Made by a program: the position numbers and the translations under genes
The notes under the pieces: model-generated
The model's database searches: none
Seen by the model: the letters and a program-made list of their open reading frames with translations, nothing else
What the model was told of the DNA's origin: nothing
Origin: Phoebastria nigripes
Taxonomy: Eukaryota > Chordata > Aves > Procellariiformes > Diomedeidae
Assembly (NCBI GenBank): GCA_035582835.1
Contig: JAYKAV010002519.1
Span: 811,824-875,823, forward strand
Reading direction: 5' to 3'
Length of the DNA: 64,000 nt
Shown here: piece by piece, positions 11,001-25,904 of the stretch
How positions within the stretch are numbered: position 1 is the stretch's first letter
Layout: every line of letters starts with the position of its first letter

Positions 11001-14000
11001 AACAGGGGGGATAAACTATGAAAGGGTAGAGGAGGTCAGCTGAATGGGCAGGAGCGCCTACCTCAGTGCTCGTCTTGGCCAAAATTTGCCTGGGTTTGCT
11101 TTTACTGGGACCCTGAGGAATAGACGCTTTTATTTCCTCATGCAATGAATAATGCGAACCAATCAAATGAGGTCTTTGAATGTAGAATACCAGTTATTGA
11201 TTAAAAAAAAAAAANCCAAACAGTAACTGTTTGCAGTGATAAAACTATTCTAAATGCACCAGCAGCACTTAAACTTTAACCAATGTTTAAAATATATGAA
11301 AATATCCTCCGCAGTCATTCTAGATTCCAGTCTTTCAAGCTACCCATGGGTCACTTTTGATCTCCAGGGTGATTGCAAAGTTGCAATTTCATTAAGCATC
11401 AAAATACATTACCGATACATCTGATCATTTGGTGGGTCCCAGAGCACACTACCGGGTATTCTGTAATACTGCTCACCTCACAGAAAAATGGTTTAGAATC
11501 ACTTTAAGGATTTTTTTTTTCTTAATGCATTGGTACTATTTTAAGTTTGTCTCTGCAAGTAAACTCCTGCCCCCTATCGCCCTTAATAGTACTGATCCCA
11601 TAGGCACACATTTCAGAAGAAATAAAGATATTATAGCTAGTCTGGTTATAAAGGTCTAGAAATTACTCTGATGCAATTTATTTAATTATGTTGTGAGCTT
11701 CAGGTCAGCAGTCTACAGAACAGTCATGGCTGCTATTTTCTTGTTAGAAAAGTGTTAATCTGACCACTCACTTGTAACTTGGATCTCAAAAGGAGTTTCA
11801 TGATTAAGATGTCTATGGTGAGAATTCATACTCATTATCAAAATGGCAAGATTTAACCCCTGTTGGTATAAAATTTTTGATCACAGAACCATATTATTTC
11901 AAATAATTTGTTTATGAAATAAGACCAGAGCACTCAACAGCAAAGGCATAACAATTAAGCAATCAAAACATTCCAATAGAAAACTCATTCACATCGTAGA
12001 CAATAAATAATTCCTCGTGTCATATCTCTTACCAACATGACTAATAACTGAAAAGAAGATTTCAGCTTTTAGTTCATTTGAATTCCTTTATTCCTTAGAG
12101 AAGAAAATTAATTAACTACATTTTGATCACAATTATCCTTCCTGAGATTCTGGCTCTGTGATAAGTAGACAACCTATGTCTTTTTCATTCTCTTTAAAAC
12201 TTAACTTTTGATGTGGGATAGGGGCAATGAACCATCTTTGCTGCTATATAGCTTTAAGGCTTTTCACAAAATAAAATTTAACTGACAATAAAGGAAGCGT
12301 GCTCCTAATTAAAATAATATTGATTCAGCATATGGTATTTTGCCTTTGGTTTTCACTTTTTATTAGCCAAGTTGTCACTTTTCTCTTTAGTGCCACCTTG
12401 TGGGTCAGCCAGTATAAAAGCACACCCATCTCTCCGGCTGCACTAAAAATAGTCAGGATCTGGCATTCCGAGCATCACAGGGAAGCGGGGAGGTTGTGCT
12501 TTTTGGGGTTTAGGGCGTCTTTGTTTAAGAAAAAAGCAATAATGTTCGGAGAAAACGTTTGCTATACATTTATAATAGGTATGCAAGAAGACAGAACAAC
12601 CTCTCTGGGATAGAAAGTAATAGGATCTACAGAAAAAAAAAAATCAATGCTCATTTACAGGATAATCATCAAACTTATCATGGAAAATGTAAGTGGCAAG
12701 CTCTGACTTGTGTGATTTTTGCCACAAGAAAAATGCTCCTGTATCTTAGTGCCATTAGTTTTGCAATAGCTTTCCATGAGAAGTAAAACTAGATAATTGT
12801 AAACTCCCACTAATCCCACTTTCAGAAAAGATGAATGATCAGATGCAACATCATAGCATACTTGCTTGTGAAATTCAGGGTGGATTTGCACACAGCAGCT
12901 TCAGATTCTGCTGATGATAAAGCACAGACATTCAAAAACGTATATAAAAAATTAAAAGTGCCAGGGGACATAAGTACTACAAAGGACATTCAGATCAAGA
13001 CTTGGCTGGAGAATGGTCACAATACGTGTTCCCTAATACAGCACTAATAACTCAGCTCTCCCCTAACCTTACAGAACCGAACAAACGCGTCCTCATACGT
13101 TACTGGGAGGAACTGTGGACAGTGGAATTATGTTCAGTTTGTCTTCTTGAAAGGAGCAGAGACAATGTTTCCAATGTTTCTAATTTTTAAAGAGCCCTTT
13201 TTGTTACCTTTATTAACCCTTTTTGTTGCTTTTCTTAATGCCAACAACTTTGGAAGCTACAAGAAAGAAGTTTTTGTACGTTATAAGCCCCCAAACAAAA
13301 CAACTTCTTCATTTTATTCTGCATACACATTAAAAGCAATAAACCACTTTAAGCTTACAAATTCTGTTTTTTAGCTAGCCAGCTCCTTTGCATTCTCTCT
13401 TACTGAATACAGACTTATAAAGGAAAATAAGTCATCCTTAAAAATATCTTAAACCAAATCAAGTAGTCCTGTATCAGGTAATGTTACTGGTAAGGAGAGG
13501 GGTCATTTTAAATGGTAGCTCTTGGGTTTTACTGAAATTAGATTTCATCCTTAAGACTTATGATCAGAACAAATGACAGAGAATATAAGACAGTGGAAAA
13601 TGCAGTTTCCCATGATCAGATATAGCTATTATTTAGATGGAAAGAGACTAGGGAGCTGCACAGGAGCGCGTTCCACAGCAGACATTGAAGTTCAGTGAGT
13701 TCAGTGAAATTTCCCAAGGATGAAAAGCCCAGTAAACTCCCCTCCATATACACCCTACCAACAAGTAGGTAGGTGTCCAGCAGTTTCTCTGAGTCTTAGT
13801 TAAGTTCAAACACGGTAAGTTCAGATCAAGCAAACAGAATAAAGTAGGAAGGATGGTCCAACAGCCAGCTCACTAGCCCAGACTGCAAAAAACTCAGCAA
13901 CTGACTTCCCAGTACAGCTACAGCCTTCTTCCATAACCCCTGTACCCCTTTGCCAGCTTTATCCCTCCAAACAGTGGAAAAGCCTTTGAGGAAAAGAGCT

Positions 14001-14477
14001 GTTAATGACTGTGTGGTGTTTGAATGCTACACCCCATGGAAATACTGAGATAGCAACGGCTGGCAGAGCCAGATCACTTTCCAAAATTTGCTGTGAGCTG
14101 AACAGCCACCCACTGCAAAACACTGATGGGCAAATGCTTCTCTACTGAGAAGGCAGGAGGGGGGGAAAAGTAGTTGCAATAAGGTTGAGTGAAGAATGAC
14201 ACACAACAAGTGAGAGAGCTTTCACCCTGTGCTCACATCTCAGCAGCTGCTCAGGATACAGCTATAGAGACAGCTGTCTGCGTGACTCCACCATGCATCA
14301 GTTATTCTTATCGCTCTTTCCCCACCCAAACCTTCACATAGACCAGACTATGATCAGTTACCAGGTACTTCTGCATATTTACCGGCACCAGAAGACATGC
14401 ACTGGCAATCTGCCTCCCTGAAAGTTGCACCTACTAGACTGAGGAATGGCCACATGCTTAAAAATGGGCTTTGGATA
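5066..14477. other. Upstream intergenic DNA of TRHDE, no gene seen
   Basis: AT-rich, mostly unique sequence. The visible open frames are short and lack known domains. Small items: AATAAA on the plus strand at 5141-5146, a 21-bp tandem duplication at 6018-6059 followed by an AT-rich inverted repeat to about 6122, an A12 run near 11203, and isolated ambiguous bases at 5270, 6301, 8335, 8892, 9046, 9909 and 11215. I see no RNA gene or mobile element. Confidence 0.7.
6018..6122. repeat. 21-bp tandem duplication plus adjoining AT-rich inverted repeat
   Basis: CCAGTTTAAG begins two consecutive 21-bp units at 6018-6038 and 6039-6059 that differ at two positions. A third partial CCAGTTT starts at 6062. 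The following TATA-rich stretch contains TTATATATTCC and its approximate reverse complement GGAATATATATAG (about 6091-6122), which could form a hairpin. Confidence 0.75.
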
Positions 14478-14567
14478 TTTGTTTGTTTGGGGCTTGGTGT
14501 TTTGGGTTTTTTGTTGGGTTTTTTTGTTTGGTTGGGTTTTGGTTTTTGTTTGTTTGGGGTTTTTTTA
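14478..14567 (+). repeat. GT-rich low-complexity tract with repeated G-runs
   Basis: About 90 bp made almost entirely of T and G, with five runs of three or four G (14489, 14504, 14516, 14534 and 14556) separated by T-rich loops of 9-19 bases. The loops are longer than in a canonical G-quadruplex. The opposite strand is CA-rich. Confidence 0.85.
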
Positions 14568-17500
14568 CACTTTTGAAATCCTGAAATGCTGCAAAAGCAT
14601 CAGATGAAGTTTAAGTGGGGAGAGTGAGTGTAATGGCATAAAACAAATACTCGAAAGAAAAAAGTAACAGGATACCCAGGACTTGCAACCATTGTTCGTA
14701 CAGAAGGTCCTTGTGTTATTTTTTGGGAAGTACTTAACAGAACTGAGTTCCATTTTCTACGAGGGGTTTTTAGCCTCTGCTGTATCAGAAACAAGATACA
14801 TACACCACATGCTTCTGCCAGGCCTAGCCTCCTACCAAACACATCAAGCGTGAGGCCCCCCAGCCCCAGCTGATCAGCAGTCCGACCATCTCACTGGCAG
14901 CTACACTCACCACTAGCCAGGTCCCGTGAGTCAGATGGTGATGGAGTCCAGACCCCAGTTTTGCAGGGATGTGACCATCTTGCCTGCCCCACTCCTCAGA
15001 CAGACATTTACTCACGTACCTCCCTTCCTGAAGAAGCTGCTCAATTTGATTTTGAAAAGTTACATACATAAATAATTTCACATGGTTTTATTTGAAATGC
15101 AAGTTCTCCAGATGCCAGGAAATTCCAATTTTGACACTATATGCATATGCAGATAGCAAACTTAATTTTCCTAGACTGCAAGATAGAGGAGACTAGCAGT
15201 GTCACCCTGCTTCAGTAAACACCAGAGCCTTGCCTTTGCGGTATTTTTAGTTACACTGAATGGTAAGTATCTGTATATCTACATAGCATAGCATCACCTG
15301 GAAGAGCTGTGATCCAGCTGGGTTGAAGGGTTTTAGCTGCTTTAAACACAGTGCTGCTCAGACTGCTCCAACATGTTTTTCAGCAAGATCACCTGTGCGA
15401 GACTAAGTGCCACACGGGTGCCACACAGTGCTGCCATTAGAGGTGGCCCCAGGGTCTCTGCACAGCACCGAGCTGTACTGCACAGCTGAATCCCACCAAG
15501 GCAGCAGAAGCCTGTTGCACATGCTTGCAACGAAGCCAAGCATCCCCATCCCATGCTGCCCTCTTCACCCATAAGAAAGCCAGTCCCCACAGATAACAAA
15601 CATGTAAATACAAGGGGTTGCAAACTCAGCTACGAGCCCCTACCCTAACTTCAGACACTCTAGCCCAGCCCATTCAGGTGAGAGCAGGGATGGCCAGAGA
15701 TGCTCTTTCCTGCCAGCTCTTGAACAAGCAATAGCAGATCATCCTTCCCTATCTCTCCCTCTTCCTTTGCAGCTTCCTAGCTCCCTGCTTGGCAGTTTTC
15801 CTCTCCACGTTGCTTTTTCCACCACTCCTGTCAGCCTGCATCTCTGAAGCCTCTCCAGGGCAGCCTGCAGCCTCACCACCTGCTGCTCCATGATGCCCAG
15901 GCAGCCATCTCTTACAGCAGCTGGTTCAAATCTGCAGCTTGATCTCAGCTAGGGGAGGTAATTAAGCCATTCATTAACCCTCCCTGAGCTGTGAGCAGGC
16001 AGAATGTATTCACCCCATCGCAGTAACTGAGGGCAGTAGTAGCATCTGTAGGTTATCATCCCGCATATGGGCCAGCACTAAGGAGCCCAGGTGCCAATGG
16101 GCTTTACAGACACATCTTTATCAACAGCAGAAAGAAGGTTAAATCTGGGTGAGATTTTGGAAGGAGTGTGCTCTTTTTATGAATATCCTTTTGTCCTCCC
16201 CTCTTCCCCAAAGCTGATGCTTTTTGCTTCAACCACTTCATCCTGCTTTAACTCCCCTGTCAATCCCCAGATGCCTCACGTCGGTTTTAGTCTCCATTCC
16301 TCAGGCTTCTCATCACAGCATCAATCTCCTGGAACCCCTTGGTGCCGAAAAGCATGACGTGACATTTACAAATAAGATTTTTATATGAGATTTCCAGTAA
16401 GGTCTCAGATCTCACCATGAGGGCCTAACTGTCTTTGTACAGCTAAAATATAGCAAAGCAAAATTTTTTTTCTGTAGTTTTGATTCTGAAATGCATCACA
16501 GCAGAGGACAGTTTAAATATAGGCAGAAAACACTGCTCAGTTGTAAAGCCTCTCAGAATTAACTTTCTCAAAAAATACTTTTAAGGCTGACAAATCGTGT
16601 GTAAGGTCTTTTCCCAAAGGAGAATTTTTCTTGGATTCATTTAGTAGTTGAAGGTTGTGTCATATGTCACTGGAAAGGTAATTTTTCCTAGTTTATGAAA
16701 AATGCCTTGAATTTGACTTTGCTGTCACAGGGGAATAATGATATCTATACAGGTAATAAACTGGCACACAGAGATTGTTGTTGGTAGCTTTGCAAGTAGT
16801 ATACAATTTTATAGAGGATGATAGGAAGTAACAGGGTGAATTAATATCAAATATGCAATTTATTTATATAGTGTCTACCTGACTCAGGTTTCCAGTATTT
16901 TTAATATTCTTTTAAATATTAATAGTTAAAGCATAACAAACACAAGAACATTTTAGAGGAGCTAATGTACAGCTCTGTAAATTCAGTAAGAGATGGCTAT
17001 TAATGTTCTCTTTTGTCTTCCAGACAGAAAATCAAAGCTATTTAAATTAAAGGATGTGTATAAAATCAATGTATGTTGATAAGGTGTGCACATTAACGAT
17101 AATGTTTGCAAACATTCTTTGTAACTTGTGTATATAATCTTCTCTTTCTGGATAGACGGCCACATTAGCTGGCATCATCAAGAGCTCCTTAAATTAATTT
17201 TTTCCTTTGTTTTCTTTTAATTATTAATTTTTAAGCCTGTATAGTAGAAGTCTAGGGTAGGCTGTAGTGGCGCAGGTGTTATGGTGGCACAACTGCGTGT
17301 GCATGCAGATGGGTGGGATATACCTATACAGCCTGTTTGGCCCAGGCTGAGGCTGGTAGCCGAGGAAGCCTCCTGGTTTGTGATGCTGAGCCCAAATTTG
17401 GACACAGGCAGGCTCCGCAGCTGGGGCCGGCCAGCCCTGGCCCCGCTGCCAGGCAGCGACCACTGCCAGCTCCTGCCTCCCAGCTGAGACCCCCACCCGC

Positions 17501-20500
17501 CCTGGGGCTGCTTCCCCCCATGGTGCCCCATGGGGTCGATCACAGCCACAACCACGGGGTCAATCACCAAATGGCTGGATCATACGGTGGCAAGCCAGGC
17601 CCCCACAGCTTTGCTGGAGGCAGCCATTTGTGTGCCACGCAAGTCCCATGGCAAAAGCACCGGAGATCTCGTTTCCCGGGCTGGTTTGAGTCCAGGGTGA
17701 GGGGAGCCAAGTGTAGGTTGCTGGCTGGGTGGAAAACAGGCAAGTGAGAGCACAAACGTAGGCTGAGACTACGATCAAACGTGCAAGGAGGCTTAGCTTT
17801 AGCTTAGGAAGTGATTATCAAAATCCTATGTGATGTACTGAACGCGCAGCTTTGGCTCATGACAGCTGCAGTAGAGATTTAACAATCTAAAAAGACACAA
17901 GAATAAACTGGTGATTTTTTTTTTCATTATCTATCCATTCAGCATGTCCACACTTGCCCCCACATTGTCTAATTAAAACCAGTTAGAGAATTATCCACGT
18001 AACCACTATTCATTTCACGTGGAGTGGTCTAGCTAAACCTTGTAGCTGGTTCTGTAAGCCTCAGCCTTAATATTTATCATATTTAGCTGTGGTCTATCCA
18101 GGTGTAAAATTCCCGACACACCAACTTGCAACCACTTCAGAGGCCAGAGACTTCCAATGCACAACATTTGTCCCTAGGTCCCCTGCTATCAGAAACATCC
18201 TGGAAGGGATGAAAATAGAGTGAGATGACCTTTTGCCCACTGGTAAGTCATTGAATCAGAAGGAATCTTAAATATCTTGGGAAACCACATTGACAGAATC
18301 AAAAGAGAGGACATGCAAGGCATCGTCGCTCACGAAAAGGAGCTTTGTTGGCTGGGAGGAATGGCACTGCAGGATGTAATTACTGGGGGTGCACACAGAA
18401 AGGCGCAGGGACTGCGGTAGCTCCCCAGAGCAGGAACATCCTAGCAGGTTTTGTGGAGGGCTCCAGCCAAAACATGTAGAAGCTAAACACATCAGATATA
18501 ACCTTATTTACATGAAGAATCTGTTTTTTTCAACTTTTGCATGGGCTGAAGCCCCTTTTACTCCAAAGGAAATGTTTCCCAATTAAAAACTATCAGAATG
18601 GATCTCCTGAAAAGCTTTTTTCATATGAATAATTCCACCTTAAGAAAACCATGAAAGGTCTATTTATCTGTGGTCATATGTTGGCAACCATTACTGGAAA
18701 TATCTGAAACACGATATATATATTTTTGGTGAGATGGGAGGAACAAAGACCTGTGCTCCAATGTCATCACTAAAGCTTAAGAATTTTATTTCTGGGATAA
18801 CCAGGAATGCTCCGTTGCCTCCCAAACTTGAGCCCAGACACACCAGCAAAATAAGCAAAATACCGGATCTCACTTTCAAAGGTGCCACTTTAAAAGAGAC
18901 CGTTTGACAGGAAAGTTGAATCAGCCTTTCTCTCCTTGGCAAGGAGCCTAATGAGGTACAGAAAAAAGGGATACACCTGTTTAGAAGCCAGCTGAGCCAA
19001 AAGGCTTTTTACAGAAATAGAAGGGGATGCTCAGTAAGAATGAGAACCTGAATCATTATTGTCAGGAGCTTGACTGGGTGCCAGGAACAGGGGCACAATG
19101 GGAAAGTCGCAGCCGCATAATCAATGCCACATCTAAGGCATACCACAGACTGCGGTTTATTTTATTGTTATCTTCGTGTACTACCTCCCCAAACTGAGGA
19201 TAAATATAATAATCATCATCTAAAAGAGTATTTTACCCAGTGCCAAATATTGAAAATAATTTCTTGCAAGTGGCTTCTTGCTCAATAAAAATTAATTAAG
19301 GAAATTATGTAAAAAATATATTTTCGGGGAGAATATGCTCAAAACGATGAAAACAAAGCATCCTTTTGAACAGATTCTGTTGACAATAATCCTGAACGCC
19401 ACAGTTTCTAGCTGATGTATGACTTGTCACTTACACAGTAGCCACTATATTAAGTTGCAGAATTGTCCGTCATGTGTTAATAAGTATTCCTATGGCAGAT
19501 GAAAAGTTCAAAATCAATTTGAGTTTTGCCAGTGGCTCCAAAATGAACAGTCATGAACAGAACTTCATATAATGACATTTAAAGTGTGCACAGATGCACC
19601 CATCTCACATACACTTTAAATCTTGTATTTAAAAGGAATTGAGCAAAAGTATGAACTATTTCATATATTTTCCCAAGACTGCTGCAGGAAATAGCAGACA
19701 GTTTAAAGTGAAAACAAAATTATTATATGTCTTTCTTCACAAACCAGGAAATGATTCACATTACGTGACACCATGAAGCTCTCTATGGGCAAAGCAAAAT
19801 TGTTGTAATGATAATTGTATTTAGCATTCAATTACAATTTGTGTGCTTCTTACTCTGAGTAGAAAGTATAAATGGCTATTTTCAGGGAGGAGGGAGAAGA
19901 AGGGAGAATCAGACTGTGTCAGATTTAGTATATATAAAGGATTTAATATAAACTGATTCCAGTCTTGGTTAGGACTTCTTGGAGCTACTGTATGCAGGTA
20001 TGTAAGTTAATAATACTAAGGAAAAAGAAAGCAAACCAGTAGTACCATTCACTTTTCTCTTCATGAATTGAAGTATTTCCTCTCCTCTGCCTTTGTATTT
20101 GGTCCTTCATACACTTTTTTCTGAATATCTGAGTGGATTATCCATTTCTATTAATTTTCTAATTTTGTCTGTCAAATATACTCTCCAATTTCCTTAACTT
20201 TTTAATAAGACTGTGCATGAAAATACATCTCACTGGAAATTGCTTCTGGAGGATGCTATAATAGATGCTTGTCAGGTATATTATATGAAGAAGGCTTTGT
20301 TTATTTCTCCGTGTAAACTGACACAATTAGGATACTATAAATTAGAGTGTAATTCGTGTCCTGTGTTTCCTGAGGTCCTCTGAAGGAGCTGAACACTGTG
20401 TAACTCGTTACTTCCCCCTAAACATGGCATCTACTATTTTTTTCTGAAGCAAGCTATATTATATGTTGACTATTGAAAAATATTATACAGGACAAGTATT

Positions 20501-23500
20501 TTCATCTCAACGGGGTTAAACCTTATTAGCCTTTGGTAATGGTCTTTTCTAAAGGATAATTAATGTGTGATCAGCAACTGCACTGAGGAAACTGGACAGT
20601 GTTTTTAAGGTATAATCAAATTGCATAAAATACCCTTTATCTTTGTGAGCAGGTTTCTCATCAGTGCGTGTTTCATTAGCTGTCAACACCCCGGACATGT
20701 CAGCTGGCCATTGATCGTCCTCTGGAAAGGGCTTATCTGAAGCATTTAAGATGGAGAACTTCTCAACTGAGCTGTTTTTGAAATCCGACATAGTGATTAT
20801 GCAACTCTTACAGATTTCAGTAGTAATAAGGCACAAAGTGCCAGAAACTGGGCTGAACCACCCTTGAGTGGTAGAAGGGACAAGTGACACTATTTAAAAA
20901 GCCTTTCTGCATAGCTACTGGTCCAAAACTTTGTGGGTTGGAGGAGACTTATTGTAAACTGATTGTTGTCACATTGCCCTGGGAATTAGTTTTATAGACT
21001 TGGTCTGGTTATAGGAGGGCAAGCATGAGCCATGCAGTTGAACTCATCGAACTACACAAGGAGTTCACCTGGCTCAGTGTTTAGTCTGGTCAATGAGGAG
21101 CAAAGATCAAAACTGCCCTCAGCGCACCTGACTCCCAGGTCAGGTGTTTGGAAAAGGGACGACGTCCTATGGAGCATGACCCTGCTTGTTCATCTGGGCT
21201 ACCAAAGCTTCACATGCCTCTGAACACACTGACAAAGTATGGGGACTTACTCTTTGTTTTGCTTTCGTGACTCTGATCCACAGAGCTGGAATAAAATTGA
21301 TAGTAAGTTTCTTTTACTTTTCAGAAGAAAAGTCTACGTAATTATGTTGGTATCCTTGAAAAATAATACTTCAGTGTTAAAAACTATTTCAGAAATCTGA
21401 GGTTTTGAGCCAATTCCAATATTGGACTTCTACAACACCCACACCCACCTACCCTTTTATTGCTTGATACAGTGGCTGCAAAGCAGTGTAGGAAGATAGA
21501 AACAACTATTTACTTTGCTTACTCTTAATTGATTTTTTCCTCCTCCTTTATTCTCTCGCTCCTTCAAATGAGTCTTTTATGATTCTGGGATATGATAAGC
21601 CACTTTTACAACTTTAAACCATCTCACTACTTCATTCTTTTTTTTCTCCTTTGTAATATATATTACAAGTAATGTGCATCACAGAATATTAGGCAGTTCT
21701 CTGTTTCTTTGCTAGGTTTAAGAATGATATACTTTTTCAATTTGTTTTCAATAAAAGTTAGAAAATGACAGCTATAGTTGTTTTTTACTATGTAAAGTGA
21801 ATGATAATGGTTCACCAGCTGATTTATTTATTTCTGTTCTTTCCACACTATGCTACGTTGCTTGTAAAATATTAGTCTGGTTTAGCTTGGAAGAACTATA
21901 CTTGACTATAACAAGTCCTTTGCTTTTGAAATTTTAAAATATATAAATAAATAAGGGTAATGTCTGGGAGAATGAACTTTTACAAAAGGCTTAAATCTAT
22001 ACAGGGTTATCCTAACTATTCCTTACAGATCTCTAAGAGGAAGGATGCAGAGAAAGGGATGCTCTACAGGACTGCCAGGATTACAGAGATGTTGCTCATC
22101 TTTCTTCAGATCTGTAGACATGATTAAAAGGAGCTAAACTGTTTCTTCTACACTTACGAAATGGTTTAGAATTTTCTCTGTAAATGCCTTAATTTCAATG
22201 AAAATGATCTAAAAGGTTTTAGTCATTAAAGAAAAAAATGTAGAAAATCTATAAAACAACTCTATTTATAACGTATGGGCTGAGAGAAGAGGGTGTGAGG
22301 AGACTGAGGAGGGACATTACAATTACTTGTCAAAAGCTCTGCACAGTTATGTGTCTTCTCGTATGGCAAGACCAAAAGTTACTTCTCTTCAACAGCTCTT
22401 TCAGAAGAGGTGTTGAGGGCAAAGGAGGTAAGACAACTATACTAAGGTCAAAACCATAGATTTGTCATGACACTGCTACTGTCAGCTTAGCAATGTTGTC
22501 ACCTCTGGGCCTGTGGGACTCTGGCCTGGGTACCCAAAAGGGAATTAAAGAATAACCTACGTGCTTAAACTCAAAACTGTGATGCTAAAAGCTTTGCTAA
22601 AACAGGTATCTTCCCGAAAAAGATTCAGATCCGTATCTCCCAAAACAAATAATAGCATAACACTCTCTCCGTGCATATGGAGATGTGGCTTTGAATCCCT
22701 TGGGAAGAAAGGAGGGTTGACCCTCTGTTTCCCACATCTTGGCTGGAGGGTCTACCCACCGGGCTATAAAATGCAGAGGAGTCCTTCTGGTTTTAAGAAA
22801 AATAATGATTGAAAGAGCCATGTGATTTAAGATACATGCCATTTGGACTCCCCGTCCTCCACATTTCCTTACTCGCTAACTCCACATTCTGACCTATTTC
22901 TCATGAGGTCTTCGGTAGATTTTGAGGTTTTAGCCTTTTTATAGTAGAGTAGTCAGAGCATCTATACAGAGCATTTGTGTGCATAAGTGTTTGCAAGAAG
23001 GGAGGTATTAACTGTTACTTACTAGATTCATGGCAATTTCAAGTCATATGATACTACTTTTTTCTTTACCTGTTTTCTACTTATCACTAAGTGGTTACAC
23101 ATAAATTTATGTCAATTCCTTAGCACTTAAATGAATTAAAAGCTGGTGAGCAGTGCTGATCCCTGTTTGCCAGCAAAGTTTTCATTAGTCTTCCCCTCAG
23201 CCAGTTGACAGTGTGGTTCAGTTTAAAACTGTGAAGAGGGCTCTGTGCTCAGTACTGAGTGTAAAGAATAGCCTGAACAGCAAACTCACGCTTAGATATC
23301 TCAAACATTTATTTTCAGGCTTAAATGGAAGTTATAACTAAACACTTAAAATCATTCTCAAATGTGTAAATAAAGCACAGGGATTACTCTGTAAGTATGA
23401 GGTCATGGCAATACTTTCTGAGTGATGATATAAACATCGTTCATGTGATGTGATAACACACAAAAAAGTATTTTATTAAAAGCAAGGTATGATCTGAAAA

Positions 23501-25904
23501 CCATACCTGTCACTGAAGCATCATGTGTCACTGTTTAAAAAGTAAGTTTTCTAGCCTAAAAAGTAACTTTTTAGAACTTCTACCATAAAGGCTCCACATT
23601 CACATCCCACATGTTGACAACTGTCAGCTCAAATCTGCTGAAGTCCCAAAGAAAAGTTATCTTCTGCTAATGGGCAATCCTGCAAAGTGGATCTGGGAGC
23701 AGAAAGCTGGCTCCATGCATCCGACTTCACGCATCACCAGCGATAAGCATGCTGCAGCCTGAACTCAGGCAGTGTCCCTGCTGACGAAGCACAAACCAGA
23801 GAGATCCTGGCTCACACTTCCACTGTAATGGTGGTTCTTCAGCGGTAGCAGACAGAAAAAGTAGCAAGCATATATTTTAGTCAGGACTCATCAGTCATTT
23901 ATGACTGAATACACAAGGGGAGAAGGTCAGTTGGTTACATTATCCCCTTTGTTCAAAGAGACCTTTCACAGTTGAGGCAAAGCATTTCAAGACTAGCTAG
24001 AGCATTCAAATACCTCTAAGCCTGCTTAATCAGGTAAGGGCTCCTGCTATAAAACCCAGAGCTATGCTGTGGGAGGCAGGACTGTCAAGAACAGGGATGG
24101 AGGTCAGGGGCAGGCTAGGGCTACATTGACAGCAGCTGGCAGCCATGGCCTCCAGGTCCTTCCTCCCCAGCACTGACTTACAGGGGCTTTCCTCGCTGCA
24201 GGTGGTTGCTCCTCTCCTGAAGTCTCAGCAAGGCACTTAGGGCAGCTGAGGCTTTCGATCCAGACCTGCCACAGGATCTGTGATGTGCTGGGCCTGGCAG
24301 GACTGAGTGGCACAGCTGGTGCCCAGAAAGATGCATACTGGTAGCTGCTAAATATTTTTTAGGATACCATCGTCTCTTTTGTGGTGGTGCAGAAAGACCT
24401 GCCTGTGAGAGGAGAGCAAACTCCACAGGTTTCTGTTTCCTCTGCTGTCATTTTCTTCAGTCAACAAACTGATTTAAACCAAGTGTGGATCTGAGCTAAA
24501 CAAGAGCCCCAGCAGTCTGATTCTCATAAATGTTTAAGGACGCTTTGTACCACTCTGTCAGCTTAAAAGGGCCTTGTAGACTTAGTGAACTATTTTTGCA
24601 TTCACTGTAATGCTTCTGATATTACTTATATGGAGTAAAGCAGCATTCATATAAATAAGAGTCAAGACCTAAAATGCAGTCTTTCAGAATTTCTAGAGAG
24701 AGAAAGCAGAAGTACTTAACAATGATCCCATCCCACAAGATAATCCCACAGCTATGCAATTACCTTACCGCTTACTATAAAAAATGCTACGATAGTTGTA
24801 GCAGTAATTAGTAAGTCAAAGAAAAAGTAAAGTATATTAGCATGAAGAGTCGTTAGTATATGTGTCTAGTGCAAAGATTGGCTTGAGTTTGGCTTCATCT
24901 TTAGTCAGTTTAAAGATTATGGGATTTTCGCCTACATTAGTTTTTAAGTAAGAAGCGGTAAACAATGATGAAAGCTGTAAAGTTACCCAATCTTTTTGAC
25001 TAAAGGTACTGCACACGCTGAGAGAAGCAAATCCCTAGGTACAACCCTATTTTGTGCTTCCAACTTTTGAGGACATGTCCTCTGCCCTGGGAACCCAGAG
25101 ATTTTTTTGCTGGGGAACGGCAGGAAAACCTCGATCAGCCATTATCGACAGTAAGTCAACAGTACGGTTTGACTGGTAGGATTCTCGCAAAAATATTGGC
25201 TGTCAGTCAAGAAATATGTGCTAGAAACTGTGCTAGCAAAAACCCTTTTTCACCACCACAGGCTTGATTTGTGTTCCTTCAGGGATATGATATGAGATGG
25301 GATATACAAGGAGTGGGATACAAGAGGAGTGCAAATTTGGCACATATCTCTTTCAGCTCTCCTTTACATTTCCAAAACAGAGTAAGAAGGACTTTAAGGA
25401 GTATTTACAAGAGCTGCCAATGCTCTTCTCCCTCCACGGCCTCTGCAGACCTTGCAGAGAGGGAGGTAACCCCCCTGCTGCCCCCCTAAAGTCTGGTGCC
25501 CTCTCTGACCTGCCCCCCGGAGCAGCCTGTTCCACCCACAGACCTTGAGCAGGAGCTGGGGACCATTAGCCTTGGCAGGCTGACGATGACTGCCACGAGT
25601 CCCCCATAATGTGAGCAAATCCCAGAGCACAGAGTGAAGAGACCAGAGAATCAGACTGGAGATCCAAATTCCAGTCATGCTCCCAGCCCAAATTAACCAT
25701 AGCGGCCACTGCACAGATGTAATAATTGAAGAATAGGCTGCATAAATATAAAAGTGTGTGATTTTTATATTTGCCATTTTAAAAGCCAGTGATAGTCACA
25801 CAGCGAGGAAAATGCTGCATTTTATGAGTCATCAGCCCCCTTTATGAGATACATTTTGGACTGTATATCACTGTACTGCGAGGGAAAGTATTTCAATAAG
25901 ATTA
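14568..25904. other. Intergenic DNA, no gene seen
   Basis: Mostly unique AT-rich sequence. A GC-richer patch at about 17380-17700 keeps short overlapping frames open on both strands, but none resembles a known protein. I recognise no mobile element, RNA gene or exon here. Confidence 0.65.

Noticed and set aside
12412..12420. TATAAAAG box on the plus strand
   Set aside because: It stands alone in AT-rich DNA with no CpG context, exon or conserved frame downstream.
22270..22330. GGCTGAGAGAAGAGGG stretch resembling CR1
   Set aside because: Only a few words match; the surrounding order of CR1 landmarks is absent.
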